Assembly: GCF_030643905.1 (NCBI RefSeq)
Contig: NZ_CP121446.1
Span: 2,480,001-2,544,000 of the forward strand
Length of the DNA stretch: 64,000 nt
Origin: Flavobacterium sp. IMCC34852
GTDB taxonomy: Bacteria > Bacteroidota > Bacteroidia > Flavobacteriales > Flavobacteriaceae
Direction: 5' to 3'
Part shown: positions 9,001 through 17,341 of the stretch, one piece after another
How the letters are laid out: each line of letters starts with the position of its first letter
Numbering within the stretch: the first letter of the stretch is position 1
Translations under genes and position numbers: made by a program
The notes under the pieces: model-generated
Database searches by the model: none
What the model was told of the DNA's origin: nothing
The model's input: only the letters and a program-made list of their open reading frames with translations

Positions 9001-9828
9001 ATGAATTATATCAAACACCTAACAGGTTTCTTCGAAAAAGTAGCCGTTGATAAAACGCTCAACCCAACACACGTAAGCTTGTACATTGCTTTATTTCAGT
9101 TTTGGAACTGCAACCGCTTCAAAAATCCAATAAGCATAAATCGCGATGAGGTGATGAGAATAAGTAAAATTAGTTCCAAAGCAACCTATCACAAATGTCT
9201 GAAGAACTTGCATAGTTTGGGTTACATCAATTACGAACCATCATACAATCCATTCAAAGGAAGTCATGTCATTTTATTCAACTTTTCGGAAGATTTAAAA
9301 CCGTTACCAAAATCCGAAAGAAAACCAAAAAATGAACCACTTATTGAACTTGTTTCTGAACAAGCTTTGAACAAGTCTTGTACTAGTAGTGAAACAGGTA
9401 CTGAACAAGCAGTAGTACCTTCTATAAACTATATAAACAATACAAACATTTTAAACGATAAAAACGTTTCAAACTTGGAAAAGCTCACAAAAAATTTTGA
9501 AGAAATAAATAATTACAATTTAGAAAATGAAAATTCAAAAGAAGAAAAAAGTTCCGCGAAAAAAGAAGAAAAGTTACATCCATTAATCGAAGAAGTTAAA
9601 ACCTATTTCCAAGAAAATAACTTTCCGGAACAAGAAGCTCAAAAATTCTACAATTACTTCAAAAGTGTCGGTTGGTTAGTCGGAGGTAAAACACCAATGG
9701 TCGATTGGCAAGCAGCAGCACAAAATTGGATGATTAACGCACCAAAATTTATTTCAAATGCAGAACAGCCCAACAGAGCAAAACAACTCAACACAACAAC
9801 CGACAAAGACTATTCAGAGCCATTATAG
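9001..9828 (+). CDS. winged-helix Rep-like/regulatory protein of a mobile element
   Basis: The 275-residue protein has an N-terminal winged helix-turn-helix (about 15-100: LNPTHVSLYIALFQFW, KISSKATYHKCLKNLHSLGYI), a low-complexity Asn/Glu/Lys linker (about 110-195) and a C-terminal segment EVKTYFQENNFPEQEAQKF. This is the usual layout of flavobacterial DNA-binding proteins encoded just upstream of a DnaC-like ATPase. It could act in replication initiation or transcription. Its 3' end overlaps the ATPase gene by 71 nt in another frame. Confidence 0.65.
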   Translation: MNYIKHLTGFFEKVAVDKTLNPTHVSLYIALFQFWNCNRFKNPISINRDEVMRISKISSKATYHKCLKNLHSLGYINYEPSYNPFKGSHVILFNFSEDLKPLPKSERKPKNEPLIELVSEQALNKSCTSSETGTEQAVVPSINYINNTNILNDKNVSNLEKLTKNFEEINNYNLENENSKEEKSSAKKEEKLHPLIEEVKTYFQENNFPEQEAQKFYNYFKSVGWLVGGKTPMVDWQAAAQNWMINAPKFISNAEQPNRAKQLNTTTDKDYSEPL

Positions 9829-10423
9829 CTATGATGAGGTTATCATTTGGTTAGAAAACAAAGGAATTGAACTATACGGTAATCATTTCAAAATCATTGA
9901 AACCGATTATCCAATTGTATACAAACTAATCGCTTATTTCTTAAAAGACGAACCAACTTGTTTTCAATATGGAATAAACCTCAACAAAGGAATTCTATTA
10001 ACTGGACCAATCGGATGCGGAAAAACATCATTGATGAACTTAATGAAATACCTAACAGCAACAGAACATAAGTTTTTCGTAAAACCCTGTCGAGACATAA
10101 GCTTTGAATTTATCCAGGACGGCTACCAAATAATTCACAAATACAGCATCGGCAAACTATACCAATCCGAACCAAGAACCTATTGCTTTGACGATTTAGG
10201 AACAGAAAACAACCTAAAATACTTCGGAAACGAATGCAATGTAATGGCAGAAATTCTATTAAGCAGATATGATCTATTCATTTCAAAAAAACTCCTAACC
10301 CACATAACCACAAACCTATCCGCCACAGAAATAGAAAAACATTACGGCAACCGAGTTCGCTCCAGATTAAGAGAGATGGTAAACTTGATAGCTTATGATA
10401 AATCAACACCAGACAAGAGATAA
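9758..10423 (+). CDS. DnaC/IstB-like AAA+ ATPase
   Basis: A 221-residue ATPase with Walker A GPIGCGKTS (about 88-96), Walker B YCFDDLGTE, sensor THITTNLSA and an arginine-finger stretch YGNRVRSRLREM. This is the helicase-loader (DnaC/IstB) type. Together with the upstream Rep-like protein it is the likely replication or maintenance module of the element. The first 25 residues, encoded in the overlap with the upstream gene, are low-complexity. No later ATG is available, so I keep this start. Confidence 0.75.
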   Translation: MQNSPTEQNNSTQQPTKTIQSHYSYDEVIIWLENKGIELYGNHFKIIETDYPIVYKLIAYFLKDEPTCFQYGINLNKGILLTGPIGCGKTSLMNLMKYLTATEHKFFVKPCRDISFEFIQDGYQIIHKYSIGKLYQSEPRTYCFDDLGTENNLKYFGNECNVMAEILLSRYDLFISKKLLTHITTNLSATEIEKHYGNRVRSRLREMVNLIAYDKSTPDKR

Positions 10424-10482
10424 CAAAGCTTTGCGAACTTCGTGCCTTCTTTGTGCTCTTTGCGGTTAAAAAAAAGAACAAC

Positions 10483-11102
10483 ATGAAAACAATAACCAAC
10501 TTTTGGAACTACTTCCAACAAAACAACTTCGTTTTCTTACTGCTAAACGAAATCTCAAAAGACGAACTAAAAATTCATTTCGATAAATTACTCGACATAC
10601 TACATCAATACAACAAAGATCTAGACCTCATCATAAAAACAAAACAAACGGTGCAGAATTAATCATCACAGCAAACGGAAATCCCTACCTTTTCAAAGAA
10701 GTTGAATTACTAGTTCATCATGCACCACTTGTAGAACGTTGGAAAATAACTGCATTCCTCCAACCCGAAACCAACCTAACCAAATACGAAAACGGTACCG
10801 ACAAACCACTAGAATATTACGGCATAACTTTACGAATAAGCGAAATGTATTTTATCCCATTAGAAAACCCAAATAAACCAACCGATTTAGGAATAAAAGT
10901 GCTACTCAAAAACTACATTGTCCACAAAGACAACCCAAGACTTAGAGAAGCGGTTTACATTCATATCGAACATCTAATTGGTGAAAAATCTTTTGCCAAT
11001 GATATTGCTTTTATTGAGATTGGACAATTAGAAGGAGACGATGAAAACCAAATTGAATTGTTCAATCTAAAATCTTACATCGATTATTGTAATTCTACAT
11101 AA
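10483..11102 (+). pseudogene. hypothetical mobile-element protein, split by a frameshift
   Basis: The first part (ATG 10483, 59 codons, stop at 10660-10662) reads MKTITNFWNYFQQNNFVFLLL and so on. From about 10650 the -1 frame is open without interruption to 11102. It reads GAELIITANGNPYLFKEVEL, then a WKITAFLQPE block and a C-terminal Asp/Glu-rich end. Together they would give a protein of about 206 residues with one continuous domain. The break falls in an A-rich run at about 10634-10650, so it is a 1-nt indel (mutation or assembly error). From memory, intact versions are common in Flavobacteriia; their function is unknown. Confidence 0.7.
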
Positions 11103-11112
11103 GAAATATGAT

Positions 11113-11120
11113 TATTTTTG
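11113..11120 (+). promoter_or_regulatory. TAnnTTTG promoter box of the STAND NTPase gene
   Basis: TATTTTTG is a perfect match to the Bacteroidota -7 element, 18 nt before the ATG at 11138. A TTG at 11087-11089 could serve as the -33 element, although the spacing is a few bases too long. It suggests that the large gene has its own promoter. Confidence 0.5.
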
Positions 11121-11137
11121 TAAATTAATGATTTACA

Positions 11138-14100
11138 ATGATAACAGCAATAGAACAAGCACTTCAAAGATGTAATCCAGATAAGTTTGCAAACTTATGC
11201 CGACTATATCTTGCGTATAGATTTCCAATAGTTAACGCAACAGGTTTGGTGGTTGGTAAAGAAAAGTCAAAAAAAGGAACTCCTGATAATTTTATTACTG
11301 ATGGGGATAATTTTATTTTCAACGAGGTTACTACCATCGATAAAAAAGAGTTAATAAAAAAGCTGAAAAATGATATCAAACATTGTTTTGCTCAAAAGGA
11401 TATCCCCACAGCTAGTATATCAAAGATTATTTTAATCTGCAATCAAGAAATTAATACAATAATTCATAAAGAAATTGCAGATTACAAAAACACATTTAAT
11501 AATGTTGCAGATCTTGAATTAATTGGCATAGATGCATTTTCCACAATTATTTTTCGAGATTATCCATCAATAGCAAGAGATTTAGGATTGCCTATCGACT
11601 CTGGCCAAATATTAGAAATGAGTGATTTCATTACACAATACGAAAAATCAAAATTTGCAACTCCATTATCAAATGCTTTTTACAATCGAAAAGATGATTT
11701 AGAAAAGAGTAACAATCTTTTAAAACTTAAAGATTATCTAATTATAACTGGTTCGGCTGGAGTCGGAAAAACCAAATTCTCACTTGAGTTGGCAAGTAAC
11801 TTTCATAAAGAAAATCCACAATATATAATCAAATATATAAGAAATAATAATCAATTAATTTGGGAGGATTTAAAAGTCCAAATTGTAAAGAACAAAAAAT
11901 ATTTGATTGTTGTAGATGATGCCAATAAATTAAGAAGTAATTTATCTTCAATAGTTAATTTCAAAGATGAGTTTAATGAAGGCTCAATAAAAATTATTTT
12001 AACTGTTAGAAATTATCTTAAAAAAGAAGTAGAAAATGAACTAAAAAATTTTGAGGAAATCGAATTGAATAATTTTGATAAAGCAGAATTGTCTAATATT
12101 CTTCAATCACCAGAATACAATATTACAAATTACTATGTTGATAGAATTTATTCTATTTCAAAAGGTAATCCACGCATTGCCTTAATGGCAGCAATTGCAG
12201 GAATAAATAAAGACATTGAAAAACTTAATAAAGCCTCATTAATTCTTGAAGAATATTTTTCTTCGGTTAATGTTACTATAAAAGATGATTTAGCACTTTT
12301 AAAAGTTGCTGGTATCTTGAGTATGTTCAGGTCAATAGATGTGGCTAATCGTCAACAGCTTGATGAAATAAGCAATTATTTTAAGATAGAAAATAATGTT
12401 ATTATTGAGAAGTTGACTTTATTAGTTGAAAATGAATTAGCTGATGAATTTAAATCAACATACAAAGTAGCAGACCAAATTTTAGGTGAGTATATTTTTT
12501 ATCTAGTTTTCATCAAAGAAAAGTATATTCCTTTCACTCAATTGTTAGATTTATATTTTGATGAACATAAGATTTCATTAATGCGTTTGCTAAATCCTAT
12601 TGTCAGTAATTATGGTTTTAACGAAACTAAAGAATTAATAATTCAAGATTTAAACACGAAATGGAATACTCTAAAAAATGACAATGACAAGGCCATTCGT
12701 TTTTTGGACAGTTTCTGGTTTTATATGCAAACCGAAGTCTTAGTATTCTCAAACTCACAGATAAACCAACTAAAGCAAATTGAAATCGATTACCTTAAAT
12801 TTGAGCTATACAAAGACAATCATATAAAATCATACGATGATAAATTAATTAGTCTTTTGGTTAATTTTCATAACATACCTGAAAAGTTTGAATTTGCATT
12901 AGATTTATTAATAAAATATGGACTTTCAGATACACTAATTTTCACCAAAGTCTTGAAAGCTTTCAAGCAATCCTTTGTTTATGAAAGATACAGTTACGAG
13001 TATGGATATCAAGCACAAATCCAGCTTTTTGATTTTCTATATTCAAAAGTTCCGCAAAACCCAATTCTTTACTCAAAGATTATAATGTTTATTGCAGACC
13101 CTTTTTTGGTCGATGCATACCAATACAACCAAGGTGGAGACGGTCGAAGTATTTACTTTGGAAATATGTGTATTATTCTAACTGATGCTCAAAAGGAATT
13201 TAGAAGGAAGTTGTTTAATTTCATATTCGATTGTTATAAACAAGAACAGTTAAAAGAACATGTTTTGGCTTTTTTTGAAAGACATCATTATTCTCACGGA
13301 CGTGAAAGGGAAAAGTGTGTGATTTCATTTGATAAAAATTTAATTGTACCATTTTTTCTAGCTAATTTCAAAGAAGCAACATTTAGAGAGTCGTTGATAA
13401 TAAAAAACTATCTAAGAACATTACATTTTTCAAAGGTTAGATATAGAAAAGAAGTTAAAAAGCTTATCTATTCCAAGGATTTTAATTTATGGTTAAAATT
13501 AGATAGAAAGTTTGAACGTGATGAACCAGTATTAAGTGAATTTATTGATTTCAAATTTGAAGATTATAAAGATTTTTTCGATTCATTAAATCGCATTTCT
13601 GAAAATAAAAGTGGGTCATCTTCTTGTATTGAAACTGTTTTAAGCCCGGTATCAGATGTACTTCAAGATTTAGGATGTAGAAATTTTCCATTATTTATAG
13701 AAGTTTTAGAATATGCACTTAAATATGATTATTCATTCCGTTTATATTTTGGAAAAATATTATCTCATCAGGATTATAGTGAAGAAAGATTAGATCAACT
13801 AAAATCAGTATTTAAACCTGCTAAAAATGGTGAATTCTATTTGATGGAACTTTTTACAAGGGTTCCAAAACAATTCCTTAAAGTTGAGGACTATTATTAT
13901 CTTGTCGAAGTTATAAGTAAGTCAGATGATAAAAATGTTTGGTTTATAGACCATTTGATAAGAAGAATACCAGACATAGAATTAGATGTTGAATCTGAAA
14001 TAGATAAATTACTTGATGTTATAATATTTAAAATTCAACATTATGAAAATCTCTACATGCATTGTGAATTTTTCAAAATTATTCATGATAATTATAATTC

Positions 14101-14800
14101 ATTATTCTTAAAATTTTTAAAAAAGATTGAAAAAATCTATCTGTATTTTGATAATCAAAGAAGACACTTTGACTATGATTTAGAAGTTTTAAAAATCATA
14201 TTGACTTACAATCCAAAATTTATAACTGATTTATTGAAATACAATTATGATCAAAAAGATTATTTATCAATGAGAGATTTTGATAACAATGATTTTGAGC
14301 GGTTGTGGGAATTGGATAACTATGAAGTTGTTTTTGACAATATGATTGATTATTTAGTTAGGTTTAAAAGGATTTTTCTTCATCGTGCTTCAGAAATTTC
14401 AAAAGCATTTAAAGGTTATAGTCCAAAAGAAATTGACTTCTTAAATAAGAAATTAATAGCAACAAAAGATAATAAAATGATTGAATTAATATTCAACATT
14501 GTAACAACTATTTATAGAGATAAAATGCTTGATTTTCTTAAAATAATTTTAGAAAAGGATTGTGATATTGAGCTATTTAAAAGACTTGATTTTTATACAT
14601 CAGCTGGAGTAACAATGGGAAGTAGATTACCAAATTTACAGTTTGAGTTAACCCAATATGAAAAAGTTTTAAAATTTCTCCATGACCAAAAAGACATTAA
14701 ATACCTTAATTTTATTGAGATCATTGAAAGAAATATAATGTATGCAAAAGCAAGCATAGAAAGGGAAAGAAGAGAAGAATTTATAAGTGAATGGGATTAA
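11138..14800 (+). CDS. large STAND/AAA-type P-loop NTPase with nuclease-like N-terminus (putative Avs-like defence protein)
   Basis: The protein has 1220 residues in three parts. Residues 1-130 resemble a restriction-endonuclease fold with GTPDNF at 47-52 and NEVTT at 62-66, a PD-(D/E)XK-like pattern in which the usual Lys is Thr. Residues 165-360 form a STAND-type NTPase with Walker A GSAGVGKT (205-212) and Walker B YLIVVDDA (255-262). The remaining 850 residues are helical repeats without clear motifs, which would serve as a sensor. Antiviral STAND proteins (Avs) share this effector-NTPase-repeat plan. It stands alone with its own promoter. Assignment to a specific Avs type is not possible by eye. 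Confidence 0.65.
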   Translation: MITAIEQALQRCNPDKFANLCRLYLAYRFPIVNATGLVVGKEKSKKGTPDNFITDGDNFIFNEVTTIDKKELIKKLKNDIKHCFAQKDIPTASISKIILICNQEINTIIHKEIADYKNTFNNVADLELIGIDAFSTIIFRDYPSIARDLGLPIDSGQILEMSDFITQYEKSKFATPLSNAFYNRKDDLEKSNNLLKLKDYLIITGSAGVGKTKFSLELASNFHKENPQYIIKYIRNNNQLIWEDLKVQIVKNKKYLIVVDDANKLRSNLSSIVNFKDEFNEGSIKIILTVRNYLKKEVENELKNFEEIELNNFDKAELSNILQSPEYNITNYYVDRIYSISKGNPRIALMAAIAGINKDIEKLNKASLILEEYFSSVNVTIKDDLALLKVAGILSMFRSIDVANRQQLDEISNYFKIENNVIIEKLTLLVENELADEFKSTYKVADQILGEYIFYLVFIKEKYIPFTQLLDLYFDEHKISLMRLLNPIVSNYGFNETKELIIQDLNTKWNTLKNDNDKAIRFLDSFWFYMQTEVLVFSNSQINQLKQIEIDYLKFELYKDNHIKSYDDKLISLLVNFHNIPEKFEFALDLLIKYGLSDTLIFTKVLKAFKQSFVYERYSYEYGYQAQIQLFDFLYSKVPQNPILYSKIIMFIADPFLVDAYQYNQGGDGRSIYFGNMCIILTDAQKEFRRKLFNFIFDCYKQEQLKEHVLAFFERHHYSHGREREKCVISFDKNLIVPFFLANFKEATFRESLIIKNYLRTLHFSKVRYRKEVKKLIYSKDFNLWLKLDRKFERDEPVLSEFIDFKFEDYKDFFDSLNRISENKSGSSSCIETVLSPVSDVLQDLGCRNFPLFIEVLEYALKYDYSFRLYFGKILSHQDYSEERLDQLKSVFKPAKNGEFYLMELFTRVPKQFLKVEDYYYLVEVISKSDDKNVWFIDHLIRRIPDIELDVESEIDKLLDVIIFKIQHYENLYMHCEFFKIIHDNYNSLFLKFLKKIEKIYLYFDNQRRHFDYDLEVLKIILTYNPKFITDLLKYNYDQKDYLSMRDFDNNDFERLWELDNYEVVFDNMIDYLVRFKRIFLHRASEISKAFKGYSPKEIDFLNKKLIATKDNKMIELIFNIVTTIYRDKMLDFLKIILEKDCDIELFKRLDFYTSAGVTMGSRLPNLQFELTQYEKVLKFLHDQKDIKYLNFIEIIERNIMYAKASIERERREEFISEWD

Positions 14801-14921
14801 ATAAAATTTCATGAATATATCAAGTCTTTTTCTTCTAACAACCACTCTAAAATATCAGATATAAATACTTATATTTTTTAAAACGTCTATTACTTAACAA
14901 AAATAATTATATCAAATGTTT

Positions 14922-14954
14922 TTTGTCCCATTTTTTTACTAAATTTGGGACAAA
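14922..14954. promoter_or_regulatory. inverted repeat overlapping the abiE promoter (probable AbiEi operator)
   Basis: TTTGTCCCA at 14922-14930 and TGGGACAAA at 14946-14954 form a perfect 9-bp dyad. A consensus -7 box, TAAATTTG, lies at 14940-14947 between and into the second arm. The first abiE codon is at 14967. AbiEi antitoxins are known to bind inverted repeats in their own promoter, so autorepression from this site is likely. Confidence 0.6.
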
Positions 14955-14966
14955 CATAACATCAAA

Positions 14967-15575
14967 ATGAAACCACAATCTATTCACAATCAAATAGAAG
15001 AAAAAATAAAATCTTTAAAAAAAGGAAGTATTCTATTTATAGCCGATTTTATAGAGTTCGGTACTGCCGAAAATGTAAAAAAGGTACTATTGCGATTAGA
15101 AAAAAAAGAAGTTTTAATTCGTTTAGCACACGGTATTTATCTATATCCCAAAAACGATAAAATCCTTGGAACCCTATACCCTTCAACCGAAGAAATTGCA
15201 GTTGCCATAGCAAAAAGAGATAAAGCAAGAATAATTTCTACAGGTGTACAAGCATTGCAACAACTTGGCTTATCAACACAAGTACCTATGAATGTAGTCT
15301 ATTTGACTGATGGAGCACCAAGAAAAATTAAAGTTGGCAAAAGAACCATCACATTCAAAAAAACCACTCCCAAAAACCTGACCATTAAAGATAAAAAACT
15401 CAACATTGTAATCCAAGGATTAAAAGAGTTAGGTAAAGACAATGTAGATGAAAATGCTAAACAAAAAATTAAAAAAGTATTGCACCAAATGTCAATTGAA
15501 AGCATAAAAGAAGATAGTGTTGCAGCACCAACATGGATTAGAAATACAATCCTTGAATTAATAAATAAAGACTAA
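14967..15575 (+). CDS. abiEi: type IV antitoxin AbiEi (DUF6088 family)
   Basis: The 202-residue protein has an N-terminal winged helix (about 1-70: KGSILFIADFIEFGTAENVKKVLLRLEKK, LAHGIYLYPKND given here as landmarks) and a C-terminal antitoxin domain with VYLTDGAPRKIKVGKRTI. This is the DUF6088/AbiEi_4 layout: the first half binds the promoter, the second counteracts the toxin. The next gene, a nucleotidyltransferase toxin, starts 1 nt after its stop. The dyad at 14922-14954 is the probable target for autoregulation. Confidence 0.85.
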   Translation: MKPQSIHNQIEEKIKSLKKGSILFIADFIEFGTAENVKKVLLRLEKKEVLIRLAHGIYLYPKNDKILGTLYPSTEEIAVAIAKRDKARIISTGVQALQQLGLSTQVPMNVVYLTDGAPRKIKVGKRTITFKKTTPKNLTIKDKKLNIVIQGLKELGKDNVDENAKQKIKKVLHQMSIESIKEDSVAAPTWIRNTILELINKD

Positions 15576-15576
15576 T

Positions 15577-16575
15577 ATGAACGAGTGGCTTAAACTATCC
15601 GAAAAAAGACGGCTTGAAATACTAAATCAAGTCAATAGTCAAACAGGACTTCCAACCGATGCAATAGAAAAAGATTGGTGGGTAACCATTACGTTAAAAG
15701 CAATATTTTCATCAAAATTTGCACAACATTTAGTTTTTAAAGGCGGAACATCACTAAGTAAAGCCTATAACTTAATAGAACGTTTCTCGGAAGATATTGA
15801 CTTATCAATTGATAGAACTATGTTAGGATTTGAAGGCGAGTTATCAAAAACACAAATAAAAAAACTTCGTAAAGCTTCAGGTCATTTTATAGTTGGAGAA
15901 TTTAAAGAGGAATTAATTTCAGAACTAGAAAAGCTGGGAGTAAATAAAGATACTTATAATTTAATCTTTGACGATGAAATAGATGATACTAGTGATCCTC
16001 ATCGCATAGAATTAGAATACAACTCAATAGTTGAACCAGGAGAATACATTCCGCAAAGGGTTATCATTGAATTAGGAGCAAGAGCTTTACTAGAACCAAA
16101 CGAACAGAAAACAATTCAATCAATTATTGGTCAGATTTATCCGGAACAAGCTTTTACAATTCAACCATTTGAAGTAATTGTAGTAGTGCCAACCAAAACC
16201 TTTTTAGAAAAAATAATGTTGTTGCACGAAGAATTTCTAAAGCCAACCGAAAACATAAGACATTACAGAATGTCAAGACATCTTTACGATATAGAAAAAT
16301 TAATGGACCACGATTATGGAAAAGAAGCAATAAAAAATAAAGAGCTATTCGAAACACTAGTCCAACACCGAAGTAAATATACACCTGTAAGAGGAATTTC
16401 TTATGATTTACACACACCACAAACAATAAATTTTATTCCACCAGCAGAAGTAACTGAACTTTGGAAAAAAGACTATCAAGCCATGCAAGAATTTATGATT
16501 TATGGTGAAACATTGGAGTTTGAAGAATTGCTAAAAAAATTATTAATACTAAAAGGAGTATTTAACAACTTATAA
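15577..16575 (+). CDS. abiEii: AbiEii-family nucleotidyltransferase toxin
   Basis: A 332-residue protein with the polymerase-beta type motif: FKGGTSLSKAY (about 53) followed by SEDIDLSID, which gives the G-G-T/S and D-x-D metal-binding residues. AbiEii toxins transfer nucleotides (for MenT-type relatives, onto tRNA) and cause growth arrest on phage infection. The gene is tightly coupled to abiEi (1-nt gap) and to the UPF0489 gene (2-nt gap), so the three form one transcription unit. Confidence 0.85.
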   Translation: MNEWLKLSEKRRLEILNQVNSQTGLPTDAIEKDWWVTITLKAIFSSKFAQHLVFKGGTSLSKAYNLIERFSEDIDLSIDRTMLGFEGELSKTQIKKLRKASGHFIVGEFKEELISELEKLGVNKDTYNLIFDDEIDDTSDPHRIELEYNSIVEPGEYIPQRVIIELGARALLEPNEQKTIQSIIGQIYPEQAFTIQPFEVIVVVPTKTFLEKIMLLHEEFLKPTENIRHYRMSRHLYDIEKLMDHDYGKEAIKNKELFETLVQHRSKYTPVRGISYDLHTPQTINFIPPAEVTELWKKDYQAMQEFMIYGETLEFEELLKKLLILKGVFNNL

Positions 16576-16577
16576 AA

Positions 16578-17291
16578 ATGTGGATAAAAGAACCTAATTT
16601 TCCTTTGGGTGTTTCCCATCATGACACATTAAACTTTGTTTTTAAACATGAAAACATTTATGTAATGGACAACCATTTAGCGGCAAGTTGGTGTTGGATG
16701 GATAGTATTGATGTTGAGAAAGTACATAATCTTTTTCATATTGACAGACATTACGATTTATTGCATTTTCCAAATACTGTAAAAACTCAAATAATTGAAG
16801 CTGATGTACAATTACATAAGCTATCTTTAGATGAATATATAGCACTAAGACAACCAATGAAAGGAAGTCAAGACGCGGCTTTATTCAGATGGGATAATTA
16901 TATTGGAAATCTAAATCTAGTTTACCCTAAATTATTTGGAATAAAATACTTTGCTACACATAATGAAGGCACAGTTCCCGAAGGTTTTATTGACCGTGAA
17001 TATGAAATTAAAGATCTTTCTACTAATGTTGAATATTGGATGAGCCAAATTGAAAACAAATGGATTCTAAATTTAGATATAGATTATTTTTTTGCTACTT
17101 CAGAAAATGGAAAATACCAAATGCTTACTGATGAATACATCATAGAACTTTGTAAAAATATTAACGAGGCAAGAAAGCACATAGCTGTTATCACAATTTG
17201 CTTAAGTCCTGAATGTTGTGGTGGTTGGGATGCTACAATTAAAAAAGCAAAATTAATATGTAAACATTTAGGTTTTGATTTACCATTATAA
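16578..17291 (+). CDS. UPF0489 family protein (arginase-fold, metal-binding)
   Basis: This 237-residue protein has two metal motifs of the ureohydrolase fold: HIDRHYDL at about 53-60 (H-x-D-x-H-x-D) and NLDIDYFF at about 155-162 (D-x-D). UPF0489 members are related to arginases, and some act as peptide arginases that turn arginine into ornithine in modified peptides. No peptide precursor is visible here. Instead the gene lies 2 nt after the AbiEii toxin in the same operon. It may modify a protein arginine in the toxin response, which is inference. Confidence 0.75.
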   Translation: MWIKEPNFPLGVSHHDTLNFVFKHENIYVMDNHLAASWCWMDSIDVEKVHNLFHIDRHYDLLHFPNTVKTQIIEADVQLHKLSLDEYIALRQPMKGSQDAALFRWDNYIGNLNLVYPKLFGIKYFATHNEGTVPEGFIDREYEIKDLSTNVEYWMSQIENKWILNLDIDYFFATSENGKYQMLTDEYIIELCKNINEARKHIAVITICLSPECCGGWDATIKKAKLICKHLGFDLPL

Positions 17292-17341
17292 ATTAAAAAA
17301 CGGTCTCTAAACTTGCAAAATAATCAATAAAGGTAGTATTT

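Noticed and set aside
10630..10660. Programmed ribosomal frameshift
   Set aside because: The A-rich run does not present a canonical X-XXY-YYZ site in the reading frame, and the gene is not of a class known to use it. A plain indel is simpler.
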